64,000 nucleotides of DNA from assembly GCF_900107045.1 (NCBI RefSeq), contig NZ_FNON01000011.1, positions 248,001 to 312,000 on the forward strand, written 5' to 3'. Source of the DNA: Amycolatopsis xylanica (lineage in GTDB: Bacteria > Actinomycetota > Actinomycetes > Mycobacteriales > Pseudonocardiaceae). Every line of letters starts with the position of its first letter. The first letter of the stretch is position 1. The notes beneath the pieces are model-generated. The model searched no databases. It was not told the origin of the DNA and saw only the letters and a program-made list of their open reading frames with translations. Below are positions 1 to 9,474 of this stretch, in pieces. A program made the translations under genes and the position numbers.

Positions 1-453
1 CTCGACAAGCAGGGCTCCGGCACCAAGGTCGCCTACGGCTCGTTCCAGTTCCCGATGCCGCCGGAGGCCACGCACGACACGGTCGAGCAGATGTCGATCG
101 GCTTCGCCGTGCCGAAGCAGGCCAAGCACGCCGAGGCGGCGAAGGCGTTCATCGCCTACTTCCTCAACAAGGACCTGCTCTCCGGGATCCCGGCGGTCGC
201 CGACAACCTCGTGCCGCGCACCGACCTGGCCGTGCCGGACGACCTGAAGCAGGTCAAGGCCGCGATGGACGACCCGAAGAAGGAGCACGTGCTCCAGTAC
301 GACGGCATCGACGGCATCGCGGGCGGCAAGTGGCAGACCGACGTGTTCGACCCGGCCGACACCGCGCTGCTCAAGGGCACGCTGACGCCGCAGCAGTTCG
401 TCGAGCAGCTCGCGGCCAAGGGCGCCGAGTTCTGGAAGAGCCAAGGCCGATGA
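1..453 (+). CDS. Carbohydrate ABC transporter substrate-binding protein, C-terminal part
   Basis: The reading frame is open from the first base, so the N-terminus, signal peptide and lipobox lie outside the window; about 150 residues remain. The fragment has the helical C-terminal lobe typical of family 1 extracellular solute-binding proteins, including a segment on keeping the transported protein series intact (AAKAFIAYFLNKD) and a closing helix ending EFWKSQGR. The assignment rests mostly on position: its stop overlaps the start of a binding-protein-dependent permease by ATGA, and a second permease and an ATPase follow. It would capture a sugar or oligosaccharide outside the membrane. The substrate cannot be told from this fragment. 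Confidence 0.85.
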   Translation, partial: LDKQGSGTKVAYGSFQFPMPPEATHDTVEQMSIGFAVPKQAKHAEAAKAFIAYFLNKDLLSGIPAVADNLVPRTDLAVPDDLKQVKAAMDDPKKEHVLQYDGIDGIAGGKWQTDVFDPADTALLKGTLTPQQFVEQLAAKGAEFWKSQGR

Positions 454-1370
454 CGACGCTGACCATGGGTGGGGCGCACGCGCGGCGGAAACGGCGGCTG
501 TTCTGGCCGTTCGCCGTCCCCGCGCTGGCGCTCTACCTGGCCTTCCTCGTGCTGCCGACGATCGCCACGGTCGTGCTCAGCTTCACCAGCTGGTCCGGCG
601 CCGGCGACACGCCCCAGGCCAACGGCGTCACGAACTACACGCAGATGTGGCAGAGCGACTCGTTCCAGTACGCCTTCCGGAACACGCTCTTCTACGTCTT
701 CGTGGGCGGCATCGGCACGTTCGCGCTGGCGTTCCTGTTCACCATGGTGCTGCGGGACATGCGCGGCGGGAAGGTGGTGCGGGCGATCCTGTTCTTCCCG
801 AACATCGTCGCCCCGGTCGCGCTCGGCATGTTCCTCGGCTTCGTCTTCAAGTACCAGCCGGGGAAACAGGGCCTCGCGAACTACCTGCTCGAGCATGCCG
901 GCGCCGACGCGGCGAAGTTCCTCGCACCGTCCAATGTGACCAGTGTGGTGACCGCGTCGCTGATCTGGGCGAGCTCCGGCTTCTACATCACCATCCTGAT
1001 GGCCGCGGTCGACCGGATCCCGCCGTATCTCTACGAGGACGCCTCGCTCGCGGGCGCGTCGCCGTGGCAGAAGTTCCGGAACATCACGCTGCCGATGACC
1101 TGGGACGTGGTCGGTGTGGCCGGGGTGCTGTGGACGATCAACGCGCTCAAGATCTTCGAGCTGGTGTTCGTGCTGGCCGGGCCGGGCACCTACGCCCCGC
1201 CCAACCAGGCGTGGACGCTCGGCGTGTACGTGTTCGACCGGACCTTCGGGTCCAACGGGACGCCGGACTTCGGCGCGGCCTGTGCCTGCGCGGTCGCGAT
1301 GATCGCGCTGGTCTCGCTGCTCGTGGTGCTGCTGCGGCGGCTGATGCGCCGTGACGCGATCCAGTTCTGA
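450..1370 (+). CDS. Sugar ABC transporter permease (MalF type)
   Basis: A 306-residue inner-membrane permease of the binding-protein-dependent type. After a short basic N-terminus (HARRKRR) there are about six hydrophobic segments. The cytoplasmic EAA loop that docks on the ATPase reads EDASLAGASPWQKFRNITLP near residue 195. The start is the ATG at 450, which overlaps the stop of the binding-protein gene (ATGA); upstream in-frame ATGs fall inside that gene and are rejected. It is the first of two permeases that should form the heterodimeric channel with the 1390-2319 product. Confidence 0.93.
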   Translation: MTTLTMGGAHARRKRRLFWPFAVPALALYLAFLVLPTIATVVLSFTSWSGAGDTPQANGVTNYTQMWQSDSFQYAFRNTLFYVFVGGIGTFALAFLFTMVLRDMRGGKVVRAILFFPNIVAPVALGMFLGFVFKYQPGKQGLANYLLEHAGADAAKFLAPSNVTSVVTASLIWASSGFYITILMAAVDRIPPYLYEDASLAGASPWQKFRNITLPMTWDVVGVAGVLWTINALKIFELVFVLAGPGTYAPPNQAWTLGVYVFDRTFGSNGTPDFGAACACAVAMIALVSLLVVLLRRLMRRDAIQF

Positions 1371-1389
1371 GGGCTCTGAGGGAGAAACG

Positions 1390-2319
1390 ATGTCCATAAC
1401 GGACACCCCACCGGTGGTGCGCACCGCGCCGAAACCGGCACGCAAGGTGCCACGCAAGCCCAAACCCGCGCCGGGCTCACGCAAGCTGAGCCCGTTGCGG
1501 CTGCTCGGCTCGGGTATCGTCTGGCTGTTCACCGCCGGCAACCTGCTCGTGCTGTACTGGCTGGTCACCGCGGCGTTCAAGACACCGGTGGAGATCTTCA
1601 CCAAGCCGTTCGCCCTGCCGTATCAATGGTTCAAGCAGGGCAAGCCGTTCCGGAACTTCGTCTACGCCTGGAACAACGCGGGCTTCGGCGACGCGGTGAC
1701 CACCACGGTAGTCCTGGTCGGACTGTCCACTGTGGTGACTGTGGCGGTGTCGGCGCCGGCAGCGTACGCGTTGACGCGGCTCGGCAAACGCGGCTCGAAC
1801 GGGATCACGAACTTCGTCGCCATCGGCATGGGCGTGCCGTTCCAGACGGTGATCATCCCGCTGTTCGTGGTGCTGTCCAAGCTGCACATGGACAACGAGT
1901 ACGGGTTGTTCGTGGTGTACGTGGCGTTGTCGATCCCGTTCACCGTGTTCCTGCTGACCGGGTTCTTCCGCTCGCTGCCGGACGAGCTGGAGGAGGCCGC
2001 CGCGATCGACGGCGCGTCCCCGGTGCGCACGTTCTTCTCGGTGATGCTGCCGCTGGCACGCGGCGGCTTGATCACCGCGCTGACGCTCAACGCGATCGGG
2101 CTGTGGAACGAGACCCTGCTGGGCATCGTCTTCCTGCACGACCAGGCCCACTTCACGCTCTCGCGTGCGCTGTTCACCTTCTACGGGGCGGCGAGCTACC
2201 AGTCGGAATACGGCGGCCTGATCGCCGGTGTCGCCATCGTGGTGCTCCCGATGCTCGTGCTCTACCTCGTGCTCGCCCGCCGGATCATCACCGGCCTGAC
2301 GCTCGGCGCCGGAAAGTAG
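1390..2319 (+). CDS. Sugar ABC transporter permease (MalG type)
   Basis: A 309-residue permease, the partner of the preceding gene. The first 40 residues are basic and proline-rich (KPARKVPRKPKP), then six membrane segments follow. The EAA loop is EEAAAIDGASPVRTFFSVML near residue 215. ATG 1390 has a good upstream GAGGGAGAA ribosome site; an in-frame ATG at 1351 lies inside the upstream gene and is not used. Nineteen bases separate it from the first permease and eight from the ATPase gene, which indicates a single transcript. Confidence 0.93.
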   Translation: MSITDTPPVVRTAPKPARKVPRKPKPAPGSRKLSPLRLLGSGIVWLFTAGNLLVLYWLVTAAFKTPVEIFTKPFALPYQWFKQGKPFRNFVYAWNNAGFGDAVTTTVVLVGLSTVVTVAVSAPAAYALTRLGKRGSNGITNFVAIGMGVPFQTVIIPLFVVLSKLHMDNEYGLFVVYVALSIPFTVFLLTGFFRSLPDELEEAAAIDGASPVRTFFSVMLPLARGGLITALTLNAIGLWNETLLGIVFLHDQAHFTLSRALFTFYGAASYQSEYGGLIAGVAIVVLPMLVLYLVLARRIITGLTLGAGK

Positions 2320-2327
2320 GAACTCCC

Positions 2328-3392
2328 ATGGCAACCGTGACCTTCCGCGACACCACGCGGTTCTACGCCGGGGTCGCCAAGCCCGCGGTGGACGGGCTCG
2401 ACCTCGAAGTCGCCGACGGCGAGTTCCTGGTGCTGGTCGGCCCGTCCGGCTGCGGCAAGTCGACCACGCTGCGGATGCTCGCCGGGCTGGAGGGCGTCGA
2501 CGACGGCACCATCCACATCGGCGACCGCGACGTCACCGACCTGGCGCCGAAGGACCGCGACATCGCGATGGTGTTCCAGAACTATGCGCTGTACCCGCAC
2601 ATGACGGTCGGCGAGAACATCGGCTTCCATCTCAAGATCGCGAAGATGGCCAAGTCCGAACGGGAAAGCCGCGTCCGCGAGGCGGCCAAGGTGCTCGATC
2701 TGACCGAGTACCTCGACCGCAAGCCCGCCAAGCTCTCCGGTGGCCAGCGGCAGCGGGTCGCGATGGGCCGGGCGATCGTGCGCGAGCCGAGCGTGTTCCT
2801 GATGGACGAGCCACTGTCCAATCTGGACGCCAAGCTCCGGGTGCAGACCCGCACGCAGATCGCGTCACTGCAACGGCGGCTCGGCATCACCACGATCTAC
2901 GTCACACACGACCAGGTCGAGGCGATGACCATGGGCGACCGCGTCGCGGTGCTGAAGGACGGCATCCTGCAGCAGTGCGACACCCCGGTCGGACTGTTCG
3001 CACGCCCGGTGAACGTGTTCGTCGCCGGGTTCATCGGCTCACCCGCGATGAACCTGCTGGAGACCACAGTGGACAGCGACGGCGCGATCGTCGGCTCCTC
3101 GTGGCTGCCGCTCACGCCCGAGCAGCGCTCAGCGTTGACGGGTCCCGGCATCGTCGTCGGCATCCGGCCGGAGGGCTGGGAAATCGGCGGCACCGGGCTG
3201 ACCGCGACCGTCGAGGTGATCGAGGAACTCGGCAGCGACCAGTACCTGTACTGCCGCACCGCAGGCGGCCAGGTCTTGACGGTCCGCACGCCGGGCATGG
3301 CGCCGTGGCAGCGCGGCGAGAAGATCGAGCTGGCTCCGAAGACGGGCGCGGCGCACCTGTTCGACCAGGCGACGGGTGACCGGCTTCCATGA
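2328..3392 (+). CDS. Sugar ABC transporter ATP-binding protein (UgpC/MsmK type)
   Basis: A 354-residue ATPase. Walker A is GPSGCGKST (about residue 38), the Q-loop is MVFQNYALYPHMTV, the signature is LSGGQRQRVAMGRA and Walker B is VFLMDEPLSNLD; the switch His is in YVTHDQVEAM. A C-terminal TOBE/OB region of about 110 residues follows, as in sugar importer ATPases of the CUT1 class. The presence of a dedicated ATPase is notable because many actinomycete sugar importers share one MsiK-type ATPase encoded elsewhere. Its stop overlaps the next ATG (ATGA). Confidence 0.95.
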   Translation: MATVTFRDTTRFYAGVAKPAVDGLDLEVADGEFLVLVGPSGCGKSTTLRMLAGLEGVDDGTIHIGDRDVTDLAPKDRDIAMVFQNYALYPHMTVGENIGFHLKIAKMAKSERESRVREAAKVLDLTEYLDRKPAKLSGGQRQRVAMGRAIVREPSVFLMDEPLSNLDAKLRVQTRTQIASLQRRLGITTIYVTHDQVEAMTMGDRVAVLKDGILQQCDTPVGLFARPVNVFVAGFIGSPAMNLLETTVDSDGAIVGSSWLPLTPEQRSALTGPGIVVGIRPEGWEIGGTGLTATVEVIEELGSDQYLYCRTAGGQVLTVRTPGMAPWQRGEKIELAPKTGAAHLFDQATGDRLP

Positions 3393-5224
3393 CCGAGCTG
3401 CATGTGACCTCAGTGCGGTTGCCCGCCGCCGAACTCGGCGCGGAGAACCCGTTGCCACCGCTGGTGAAACCGGTCGCGCCACAGTCCGTGTCCAATGTGG
3501 ACGAGCTGCCAGCCGAAATGGCGGACGGCCTGCGGTACGGGCGGCTGGACACCGTGCTCCCCTGCCATCTGCAGGACGGCTACACGCGCTCGCGCGAGGA
3601 GCGGTCGTTACCGGCGCTGGTGCTGGAGAACGACCGCGTGCGCGCGACCGTGCTGCCGTCGCTGGGCGGGCGGCTGTACTCGCTGTTCCACAAACCGTCC
3701 GGGCGCGAGCTGCTGTATCGCAACCCGGTGTTCCAGCCCGCGAACCTGGCGTTGCGTGACGCGTGGTTCGCCGGTGGCGTCGAATGGAACCTCGGCACCA
3801 CCGGTCACACGACACTGACCTGCGCGCCTATGTTCGCGGCGCGCGTCGACGGTCCGGACGGGACGCCGGTGCTGCGGCTCTGGGAGTGGGAACGCACCCG
3901 CGACCTGCCGTACCAACTCGACTTCTTCCTGCCGGACGGCTCGGACTTCCTGCTGGTCGGCGTGCGGATCCGCAACCCGCATCCGCATGAGGTCCCGGTG
4001 TACTGGTGGTCGAACATCGCCGTGCCGCAGACCCCGGACACCCGCGTGCTCGCCCCGGCGACCGGCGCGTGGCACTACGGCTACACCGGGCGGCTCGACC
4101 TGGTCGACGTACCCGGCGACCTGACCTACCCGGCGCGCGCGGACGCGGCCGCCGACTACTTCTTCGAGGTGGACTCGCGCCCGTGGATCGCCGCCGTCGA
4201 CGGCGATGGCTCGGGCCTCGCGCAGGTGTCGACCGACCGGCTGCGCGGACGCAAGCTGTTCGTCTGGGGCGAGTCGGCGGGCGGACGGCGCTGGCAGGAG
4301 TGGCTGGCGCCCGGCGCGGGCGGTTACCTCGAGATCCAAGCCGGTCTGGCCCGCACCCAGCTGGAGCATCTCCGGCTTCCCGCTGGCGAATCCTGGGACT
4401 GGCTGGAGGCCTACGGCCCGGTGACCGCCGAGTCCGCGCACAGTACGGAGTGGACGTCCGCTGTGGACTCGGTGGCTCGCCTGCTTCCGTCCGAGGAGAC
4501 GATCGAGTCGTGCTTCGAGGCGTGGCGGAAGGTGGCCGACGCCGAACCGGGACCGTTGCTGCACGAGGGTTCCGGCTGGGGCGCGCTGGAGACCCGGCGG
4601 ATGATCGCGCACCTGCCGGGCACGCCGTTCCCCGCCGAGTCGCTTGGTCCAGACCAGGAGCCGTGGCTCGCTTTGCTCGACGGTGAACCGCTGACCGGTG
4701 ACCCGCTGACTCCTCCCCCGCCGACGCTGGTCAACGCCTATTGGTCCGACCTGCTCGAGCACACCCCGGACAACTGGCTGACCTGGTATCAACGCGGGGT
4801 CGCGCGCTGGCGCGCCGGTCGGCACGACGAGGCCGTCGCGGCGTGGAAGGCTTCGGTCGAAGCGTCCGAGAACCCTTGGGCACTACGCAATCTCGCGGTC
4901 GCTTCTTCGGATCCCCGCTGGTACGACCGGGCGCTGGAACTCGCTCCGTCGCTGGTCCCGTTGATACTGGAGGCCGCGGAGGCGCAGGCCGATCCCGCGC
5001 GCGTCGTGTCGCTGGTGAAGGGACTGACTACCGGCCGGGCCCGGCTTCTGCACGCCCGCGCGCTGCTCGCGCTCGGCGATCGGGCGGGGGCGTTGGCGAT
5101 CTTCGAGGACGGGTTCGAGATCCCGAACATCCGCGAGGGCGAAACGTCGCTTTCGGACACTTGGGCCGCGTTGACCGAAGCCACACTGCCGTCGCGCTAC
5201 GATTTCCGTATGACGGGCTCGTGA
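3389..5224 (+). CDS. DUF5107 domain protein with C-terminal TPR-like helices
   Basis: A 611-residue protein without signal peptide or membrane segment. Residues 1 to about 370 resemble the DUF5107 domain, an aldose-epimerase-like beta-sandwich (GGRLYSLFHKPSGRELLYRN, WFAGGVEWNLG, VYWWSNIAVPQTP). From about residue 440 the sequence becomes helical repeats of TPR character (NWLTWYQRGVARWRAGRHDEAVAAWKASVE). The gene is translationally coupled to the ATPase gene. DUF5107 proteins are often found with sugar importers in actinomycetes, which suggests intracellular handling of the imported sugar; the biochemical role is not established. It is followed 29 bases later by a DeoR-type regulator. Confidence 0.8.
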   Translation: MTELHVTSVRLPAAELGAENPLPPLVKPVAPQSVSNVDELPAEMADGLRYGRLDTVLPCHLQDGYTRSREERSLPALVLENDRVRATVLPSLGGRLYSLFHKPSGRELLYRNPVFQPANLALRDAWFAGGVEWNLGTTGHTTLTCAPMFAARVDGPDGTPVLRLWEWERTRDLPYQLDFFLPDGSDFLLVGVRIRNPHPHEVPVYWWSNIAVPQTPDTRVLAPATGAWHYGYTGRLDLVDVPGDLTYPARADAAADYFFEVDSRPWIAAVDGDGSGLAQVSTDRLRGRKLFVWGESAGGRRWQEWLAPGAGGYLEIQAGLARTQLEHLRLPAGESWDWLEAYGPVTAESAHSTEWTSAVDSVARLLPSEETIESCFEAWRKVADAEPGPLLHEGSGWGALETRRMIAHLPGTPFPAESLGPDQEPWLALLDGEPLTGDPLTPPPPTLVNAYWSDLLEHTPDNWLTWYQRGVARWRAGRHDEAVAAWKASVEASENPWALRNLAVASSDPRWYDRALELAPSLVPLILEAAEAQADPARVVSLVKGLTTGRARLLHARALLALGDRAGALAIFEDGFEIPNIREGETSLSDTWAALTEATLPSRYDFRMTGS

Positions 5225-5253
5225 GCCCCGAGGCACGCTAGGAGTATCGCTTG

Positions 5254-6021
5254 ATGGCCCGGCACGAACGGCTGAGTACCCTGCTGGACCTGCTCGGGCA
5301 GCGGGAGAAGATCGAGGTCGAGGACATCGCGGCCGAGCTGGACGTCTCGGCCGCGACCATCCGGCGCGACCTCGATCACCTCGCCGAACAGCAGCTGCTC
5401 ACCCGCACCCGCGGCGGCGCGGTCGCCAACGACCTCGCCTACGATCTCCCGCTGCGCTACAAGACGGCCCGCCACGTCCCGGAAAAGCAGCGCATCAGCG
5501 CCGCCGCGGCCGCGCTCGTGACGCCCGGCATGGTCGTCGGCCTCAACGGCGGCACCACGACCGCAGGCGTCGCCCGCGCGCTTTCGCTGCGCTCCGACCT
5601 GTCCGCGTTGACCGTGGTCACGAACGCGTTGAACATCGCGCACGAACTCGCGGTCCGGCCGCACGTCAAGATCGTGGTCACCGGCGGCGTGGCGCGTCCC
5701 CAGTCCTTCGAGCTCAGCGGCCCGCTGGCCACCAAGGTGCTCGGCGAGCTCACGATCAGCCTGCTCTTCCTCGGCGTCGACGCCTTCGATCCCGAGGCGG
5801 GCGCGTTCGCCCACCACGAGGGCGAGGCCAGCATCAACCAGCTCATGGTCGAGCGCGCCGAACGCGTCGTGGCGGTCGCCGATGGCTCCAAGCTCGGCCG
5901 CCGCGCCTTCGCCCGCATCTGCCTTCCGCAGCGCGTGCACACCCTGGTCACCGATACGGACGCGGACCCCGAAACCCTGGCCGCGTTCGAAGCGGCGGGC
6001 ATCGAGGTCCTGGTCGCCTAA
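5254..6021 (+). CDS. DeoR/GlpR-family transcriptional regulator
   Basis: A 255-residue regulator. The N-terminal winged helix-turn-helix (RHERLSTLLDLLGQREKIEV to ATIRRDLDHLAEQ) is that of the DeoR family. The C-terminal sugar-phosphate sensor domain contains LNGGTTT and the VADGSKLGRRAF loop typical of DeoRC. A ribosome site AGGAG at 5240 gives 9 bases to ATG 5254; a TTG three bases upstream in frame is a less likely start. Lying in the same direction just after the importer operon, it is the probable local repressor, responding to a phosphorylated sugar. Confidence 0.92.
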   Translation: MARHERLSTLLDLLGQREKIEVEDIAAELDVSAATIRRDLDHLAEQQLLTRTRGGAVANDLAYDLPLRYKTARHVPEKQRISAAAAALVTPGMVVGLNGGTTTAGVARALSLRSDLSALTVVTNALNIAHELAVRPHVKIVVTGGVARPQSFELSGPLATKVLGELTISLLFLGVDAFDPEAGAFAHHEGEASINQLMVERAERVVAVADGSKLGRRAFARICLPQRVHTLVTDTDADPETLAAFEAAGIEVLVA

Positions 6022-6028
6022 AGCACTT

Positions 6029-6080
6029 GGGGTCGTGAGTGTTCTGACCGGTTCTAACCGGCCTAGCCACTCACGACCCC
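6029..6080. repeat. Family A hairpin (copy A1) between convergent genes
   Basis: A 13-bp perfect inverted repeat, GGGGTCGTGAGTG (6029-6041) with its complement at 6068-6080, encloses a second nested palindrome CCGGTTCTAACCGG (6049-6062). It lies 7 bases after the regulator stop and 58 bases before the stop of the opposing GH31 gene. Its position suggests a bidirectional terminator. The same core recurs at least five more times in the window. Confidence 0.85.
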
Positions 6081-6138
6081 TTGTTGCGTGAAGCCCGTGG
6101 CCGGGCGGGGAGATGGTCGCCCGCCCGGCCACGGGTGG

Positions 6139-9100
6139 TCAGGCGATACCCGCCGCGAAGACGTGCAGGGCAGAGTTGGACGGCAACGTCACCGCCACGA
6201 CCTGCTTGCCCGCGGTCAGCGGGACCGTGTTCGCGAACACCCGGTACGGCACGGTCGGATACGCCGGGCCGGTGCGGGTGTTCTTGCCCAGCACCGTCGC
6301 GACGGTCGCCGCGCCGTACTGGGCCGGGTCGACGCAGCACCAGTTGGGCAGCCCGAGATCGGCCTGGCTGGTGGTGCCGTCGGCGTAACGGACGACGACC
6401 GTTCCCTTGGCCGTGCCCGTTCCGGTGCCGATCAGCACCAGTTTCGCGCCCGTCCCCGTCACGGCGATGGTCTGACCGGCCGCGACCACGTTGTCCGGCT
6501 TGGAGCCGTCCGCCGACGGCCACGTGAGCTTCGCTCCCCCGGCCGTGAACGAGGCGCCCGGCTTCAGCCCGGCTTCGGCGAGGCCTTCCGCTCGGAAGCT
6601 GCTGCCTTGGCCGTCGAGATCGCCGCCCGTGGCGTGCGCGGCATCGGTTACCCCGACGTTGCCGTACGCCGCCGCCAAGGACGCGTGCGGGACCGTGACC
6701 GTCGCCGAGTCGGTGACCCGATGCTCGGCGAACCTGGCCTGATAGGTCGCGTACGCGGTGAGCTGGTAGTCCTCCGGCTTGAGCCCCGCCTCGGGTGTCA
6801 GTTTCACCGGCACCTTGACCGTCTGGCCCGGCATCACCAATCGGGGAGCCGCCGCGGCCTCAACGCGGAAACCCTTGGTGGGTAAGGAAAGCGCGACGTC
6901 CCACACGGGCAGCGGCGTGCCGTTGGTGAAGCTCAGCGTGCCGTCGACGGACTGCCCGGGCGCGATCAGCGAGGGCACGGCCAGCGTGACCGAACCCTTG
7001 TTGTCCTCCGGGAAGATCCCGCCGACCGCGCTCGCGCCGATCAGCCGCACGTCCTGGCGCTCGCCGGCGCCGAGCTTGGCGGTCTTGACCCGGACCACGC
7101 CCTGCCCTGCCGGATCGAACCACCAGCCTGACGGCGCGGCGTCCAGTTCGGCCTTGCTGCCGTACTGGCGCAGCACACCGTTGCCCGCCTGCACCGAACC
7201 CGGCTTGGTTCCCGTGTGGACGGCCAGCTGGTAGTTCCGCGACGCCGGTTTCCCGGTGTAGGAACCGGTGCTCGCGCCGATGCCGACCGTCACCGTGCCG
7301 GGACCGGACGCCGGAGCGTCCACAGTGAACTCCTGCTTGGCCTGGGCGCCGGTCTTGTAGCCACGCGTGACGCCGTCGTCCTCGGTGAGCGTGAACCCGC
7401 CCTTGCCGCTGGGGTAGACGTCGAGGTCGAGCACGCCCTTGTCCCGGGTCTGCCACGACTTCGTGCCCTCGGCCCACATCGGCACCACGGCGCCGGCGCG
7501 GACGAACAACGGCAGCGTGTCCAGCGGCGCGTCGTAACCGTCCACAGTGGTCGGTCCGGTGTAGGTCTTGCCGCTCCAGTAGTCCACCCACGTGCCCTTG
7601 GGCAGGTAGATGCCGTTGCGCACGGTGGAGTTCTCGTACACCGGCGCGACCAGGAAGTCGGTGCCGGACAGGAACTCGTACTTCGCCTTGTCGGTCCACA
7701 CGTTCGGATCGTCCGGGTACTCGAGCGCCAGCGGGCGGACCTGGCCGACGCCGGTCTGGTGCGCCTGCACGGAGTAGCTGTACGTGTAGGGCAGCAGGCG
7801 TTCCTTGAGCATCAGGTACTTGCGGTTGATCGACGTGTACGGCTCACCCTGGCGCCACGGCTGCTTGTCGGCCGAGGCCCAGCCGTCCATGGTCATCGCG
7901 GCAGGCAGGAAGGTCTTCCACTGCAGGTCGCGGACGTAGGTCTGCGGGCTGCCGCCGAAGATGCCGTCGATGTCGCCGGTGTTGTAGGCGATACCGGAGG
8001 TCGTCGCGCCCGCGTAGGTCGGGATCTGCCAGCGGATGTAGTCGAACGAGCCGGACTGGTCACCGCTCCACAGCACGCCGCACCGCTGCGCGCCCGCCCA
8101 GCTCACCGGCTGCCAGACGAACCCGCGTGCGTCGCTGTTGTCCTCGATGCCCTTGTACGCGGTGTCGCAGGCGTCGAGCGCGAACTGGTAGCCGGGCCCG
8201 ACCCACGCGACGTCGAGCTTGCGCACCCGCACGCCCGCCTTCACCTCGTCGGCCTGGTTCGGCACGCCGTTCTCGGTCCACAGGCCGAGCTGCATCCCGT
8301 CCTTGCGCAGGCCCTCGCCGGTCTGCTGCAGGTTCTCGTACCCACAGCCGTAGCCGTCGTTGACCAGCATCCAGCCGTTCGGCATCCCGTTGGCGACATA
8401 GCCGTCGGCGACCTTCAGCGCGTCGAGCGTGTGCCGCTCGCCGCGGTTGGCGTTGTGCAGGTAGCAGTCGGAGTCACCGGTCTCGAGGCCGTAGATCGGT
8501 GGCAGGAAAGGCTTCCCCACCAGATCGGTGTACCCCGAGATGACATCCTTGAGCCCCGCGCCGACGACATAGGTCGCGTCGAACCGCCGCTCGTCATGCG
8601 TGGTCGCCACCGGCTCGTTGAACGAGTAGCTGCCAGGAGCGAAGGTGTTGCGCAGCACGCCGTACCCGGCGGTCGACGCGTAGAACGGCTGCGAGTTCGG
8701 CGCGCCGCCGTCGTTCCAGTTGTCATCGGCGAAGATCTTGATCGTCTGGCCGCGGTGGCTGTAGCGGCCGTTCTGCTCGCCACCGCCGACGAACTGCTCG
8801 GTCGCGCCGCGGCTCAAGCTCTGCGTGGTGGTCTTGGTGGTCCACGACAGCGGCGCCGACTCCGCCCACAGCTGCTTGCGGTCCGCGCCGTCGTAGAGCG
8901 CGAACTTCAGCGGATGCTTGTAGGCGCGCAAAGTCGCCTTACCAGTGGAAATAGCCCAGTACGAACCCTTGTCGGTGCGCGTGGGCGTGACGGGGCTGGT
9001 GCCGCGCGGCAGCACGATCTTGCTGCCGGCGGGATCGGTGAACGTGCCGTCCGGCGCCAGCCAGACCCGCACGGCGGACTCCGCGGGGAAGCTGACGCGC

Positions 9101-9273
9101 ACGGCGGCGGCCCCCGATTTCAGGGTGACGGTGGCGCCCTCGATGGCGATCCCGCTCAGATCGCCAAGCCTTCCCGCGGGCCCCGCGGCCGGGTCGGCCA
9201 AGGCCGCGGCGGGCGCCAGCCCGAGTGTGACCACCGCGGCCAAACACCCGAGCGAATGCGCAACTCTGCTCAT
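6139..9273 (-). CDS. Secreted glycoside hydrolase family 31 protein
   Basis: A 1044-residue exported enzyme. The signal peptide (LAAVVTLGLAPAAALA) should be cut near residue 26. An N-terminal beta-sandwich is followed by the GH31 barrel (about 240-540). Candidate catalytic acids are D354 in the strand RKLDVAWVG (nucleophile) and D405 in LWSGDQSG (acid/base). After the barrel come the proximal and distal beta domains, then a NEW3-type domain near 750-850 (TLSFTNGTPLPVWDVALSLP) and a final beta-sandwich containing an LPNWCC segment. GH31 enzymes act on alpha-glycosides; the LDVAW/SGDQSG version differs from ordinary alpha-glucosidases, so alpha-galactosidase or another alpha-glycosidase activity is possible. 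Start ATG 9273 has a GAAAGGTG ribosome site. Confidence 0.88.
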   Translation of the reverse strand: MSRVAHSLGCLAAVVTLGLAPAAALADPAAGPAGRLGDLSGIAIEGATVTLKSGAAAVRVSFPAESAVRVWLAPDGTFTDPAGSKIVLPRGTSPVTPTRTDKGSYWAISTGKATLRAYKHPLKFALYDGADRKQLWAESAPLSWTTKTTTQSLSRGATEQFVGGGEQNGRYSHRGQTIKIFADDNWNDGGAPNSQPFYASTAGYGVLRNTFAPGSYSFNEPVATTHDERRFDATYVVGAGLKDVISGYTDLVGKPFLPPIYGLETGDSDCYLHNANRGERHTLDALKVADGYVANGMPNGWMLVNDGYGCGYENLQQTGEGLRKDGMQLGLWTENGVPNQADEVKAGVRVRKLDVAWVGPGYQFALDACDTAYKGIEDNSDARGFVWQPVSWAGAQRCGVLWSGDQSGSFDYIRWQIPTYAGATTSGIAYNTGDIDGIFGGSPQTYVRDLQWKTFLPAAMTMDGWASADKQPWRQGEPYTSINRKYLMLKERLLPYTYSYSVQAHQTGVGQVRPLALEYPDDPNVWTDKAKYEFLSGTDFLVAPVYENSTVRNGIYLPKGTWVDYWSGKTYTGPTTVDGYDAPLDTLPLFVRAGAVVPMWAEGTKSWQTRDKGVLDLDVYPSGKGGFTLTEDDGVTRGYKTGAQAKQEFTVDAPASGPGTVTVGIGASTGSYTGKPASRNYQLAVHTGTKPGSVQAGNGVLRQYGSKAELDAAPSGWWFDPAGQGVVRVKTAKLGAGERQDVRLIGASAVGGIFPEDNKGSVTLAVPSLIAPGQSVDGTLSFTNGTPLPVWDVALSLPTKGFRVEAAAAPRLVMPGQTVKVPVKLTPEAGLKPEDYQLTAYATYQARFAEHRVTDSATVTVPHASLAAAYGNVGVTDAAHATGGDLDGQGSSFRAEGLAEAGLKPGASFTAGGAKLTWPSADGSKPDNVVAAGQTIAVTGTGAKLVLIGTGTGTAKGTVVVRYADGTTSQADLGLPNWCCVDPAQYGAATVATVLGKNTRTGPAYPTVPYRVFANTVPLTAGKQVVAVTLPSNSALHVFAAGIA

Positions 9274-9399
9274 TTATGGCACCTTTCACGCATGAACAAG
9301 CATGATGTGCTCTGTATAGCGCATGCTTCGCGCAAAGTCGCCACCTGAACCGGTGCAGCAGACTTCCGTAGGGGTGCGAACGGCCCCCGCGCGGGTTCG

Positions 9400-9457
9400 A
9401 ACGTTGTGAACGGGGCGTTCACAACGTTGATCGTTGCGAACGGGGCGTTCACGTCGT
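9400..9457. repeat. Tandem GAACGGGGCGTTC hairpins (family E)
   Basis: A perfect 12-bp inverted repeat (9400-9411 with 9417-9428) has the loop GGGGC. It is followed at once by a second, shorter palindrome with the same core GAACGGGGCGTTCAC (9438-9452). The pair lies between the GH31 start and the end of the small membrane protein gene, so it may terminate the latter. The remaining bases of the gap hold the GH31 promoter region; no clear -10/-35 could be assigned. Confidence 0.8.
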
Positions 9458-9474
9458 CTAGCTCAGGCGCCCGG

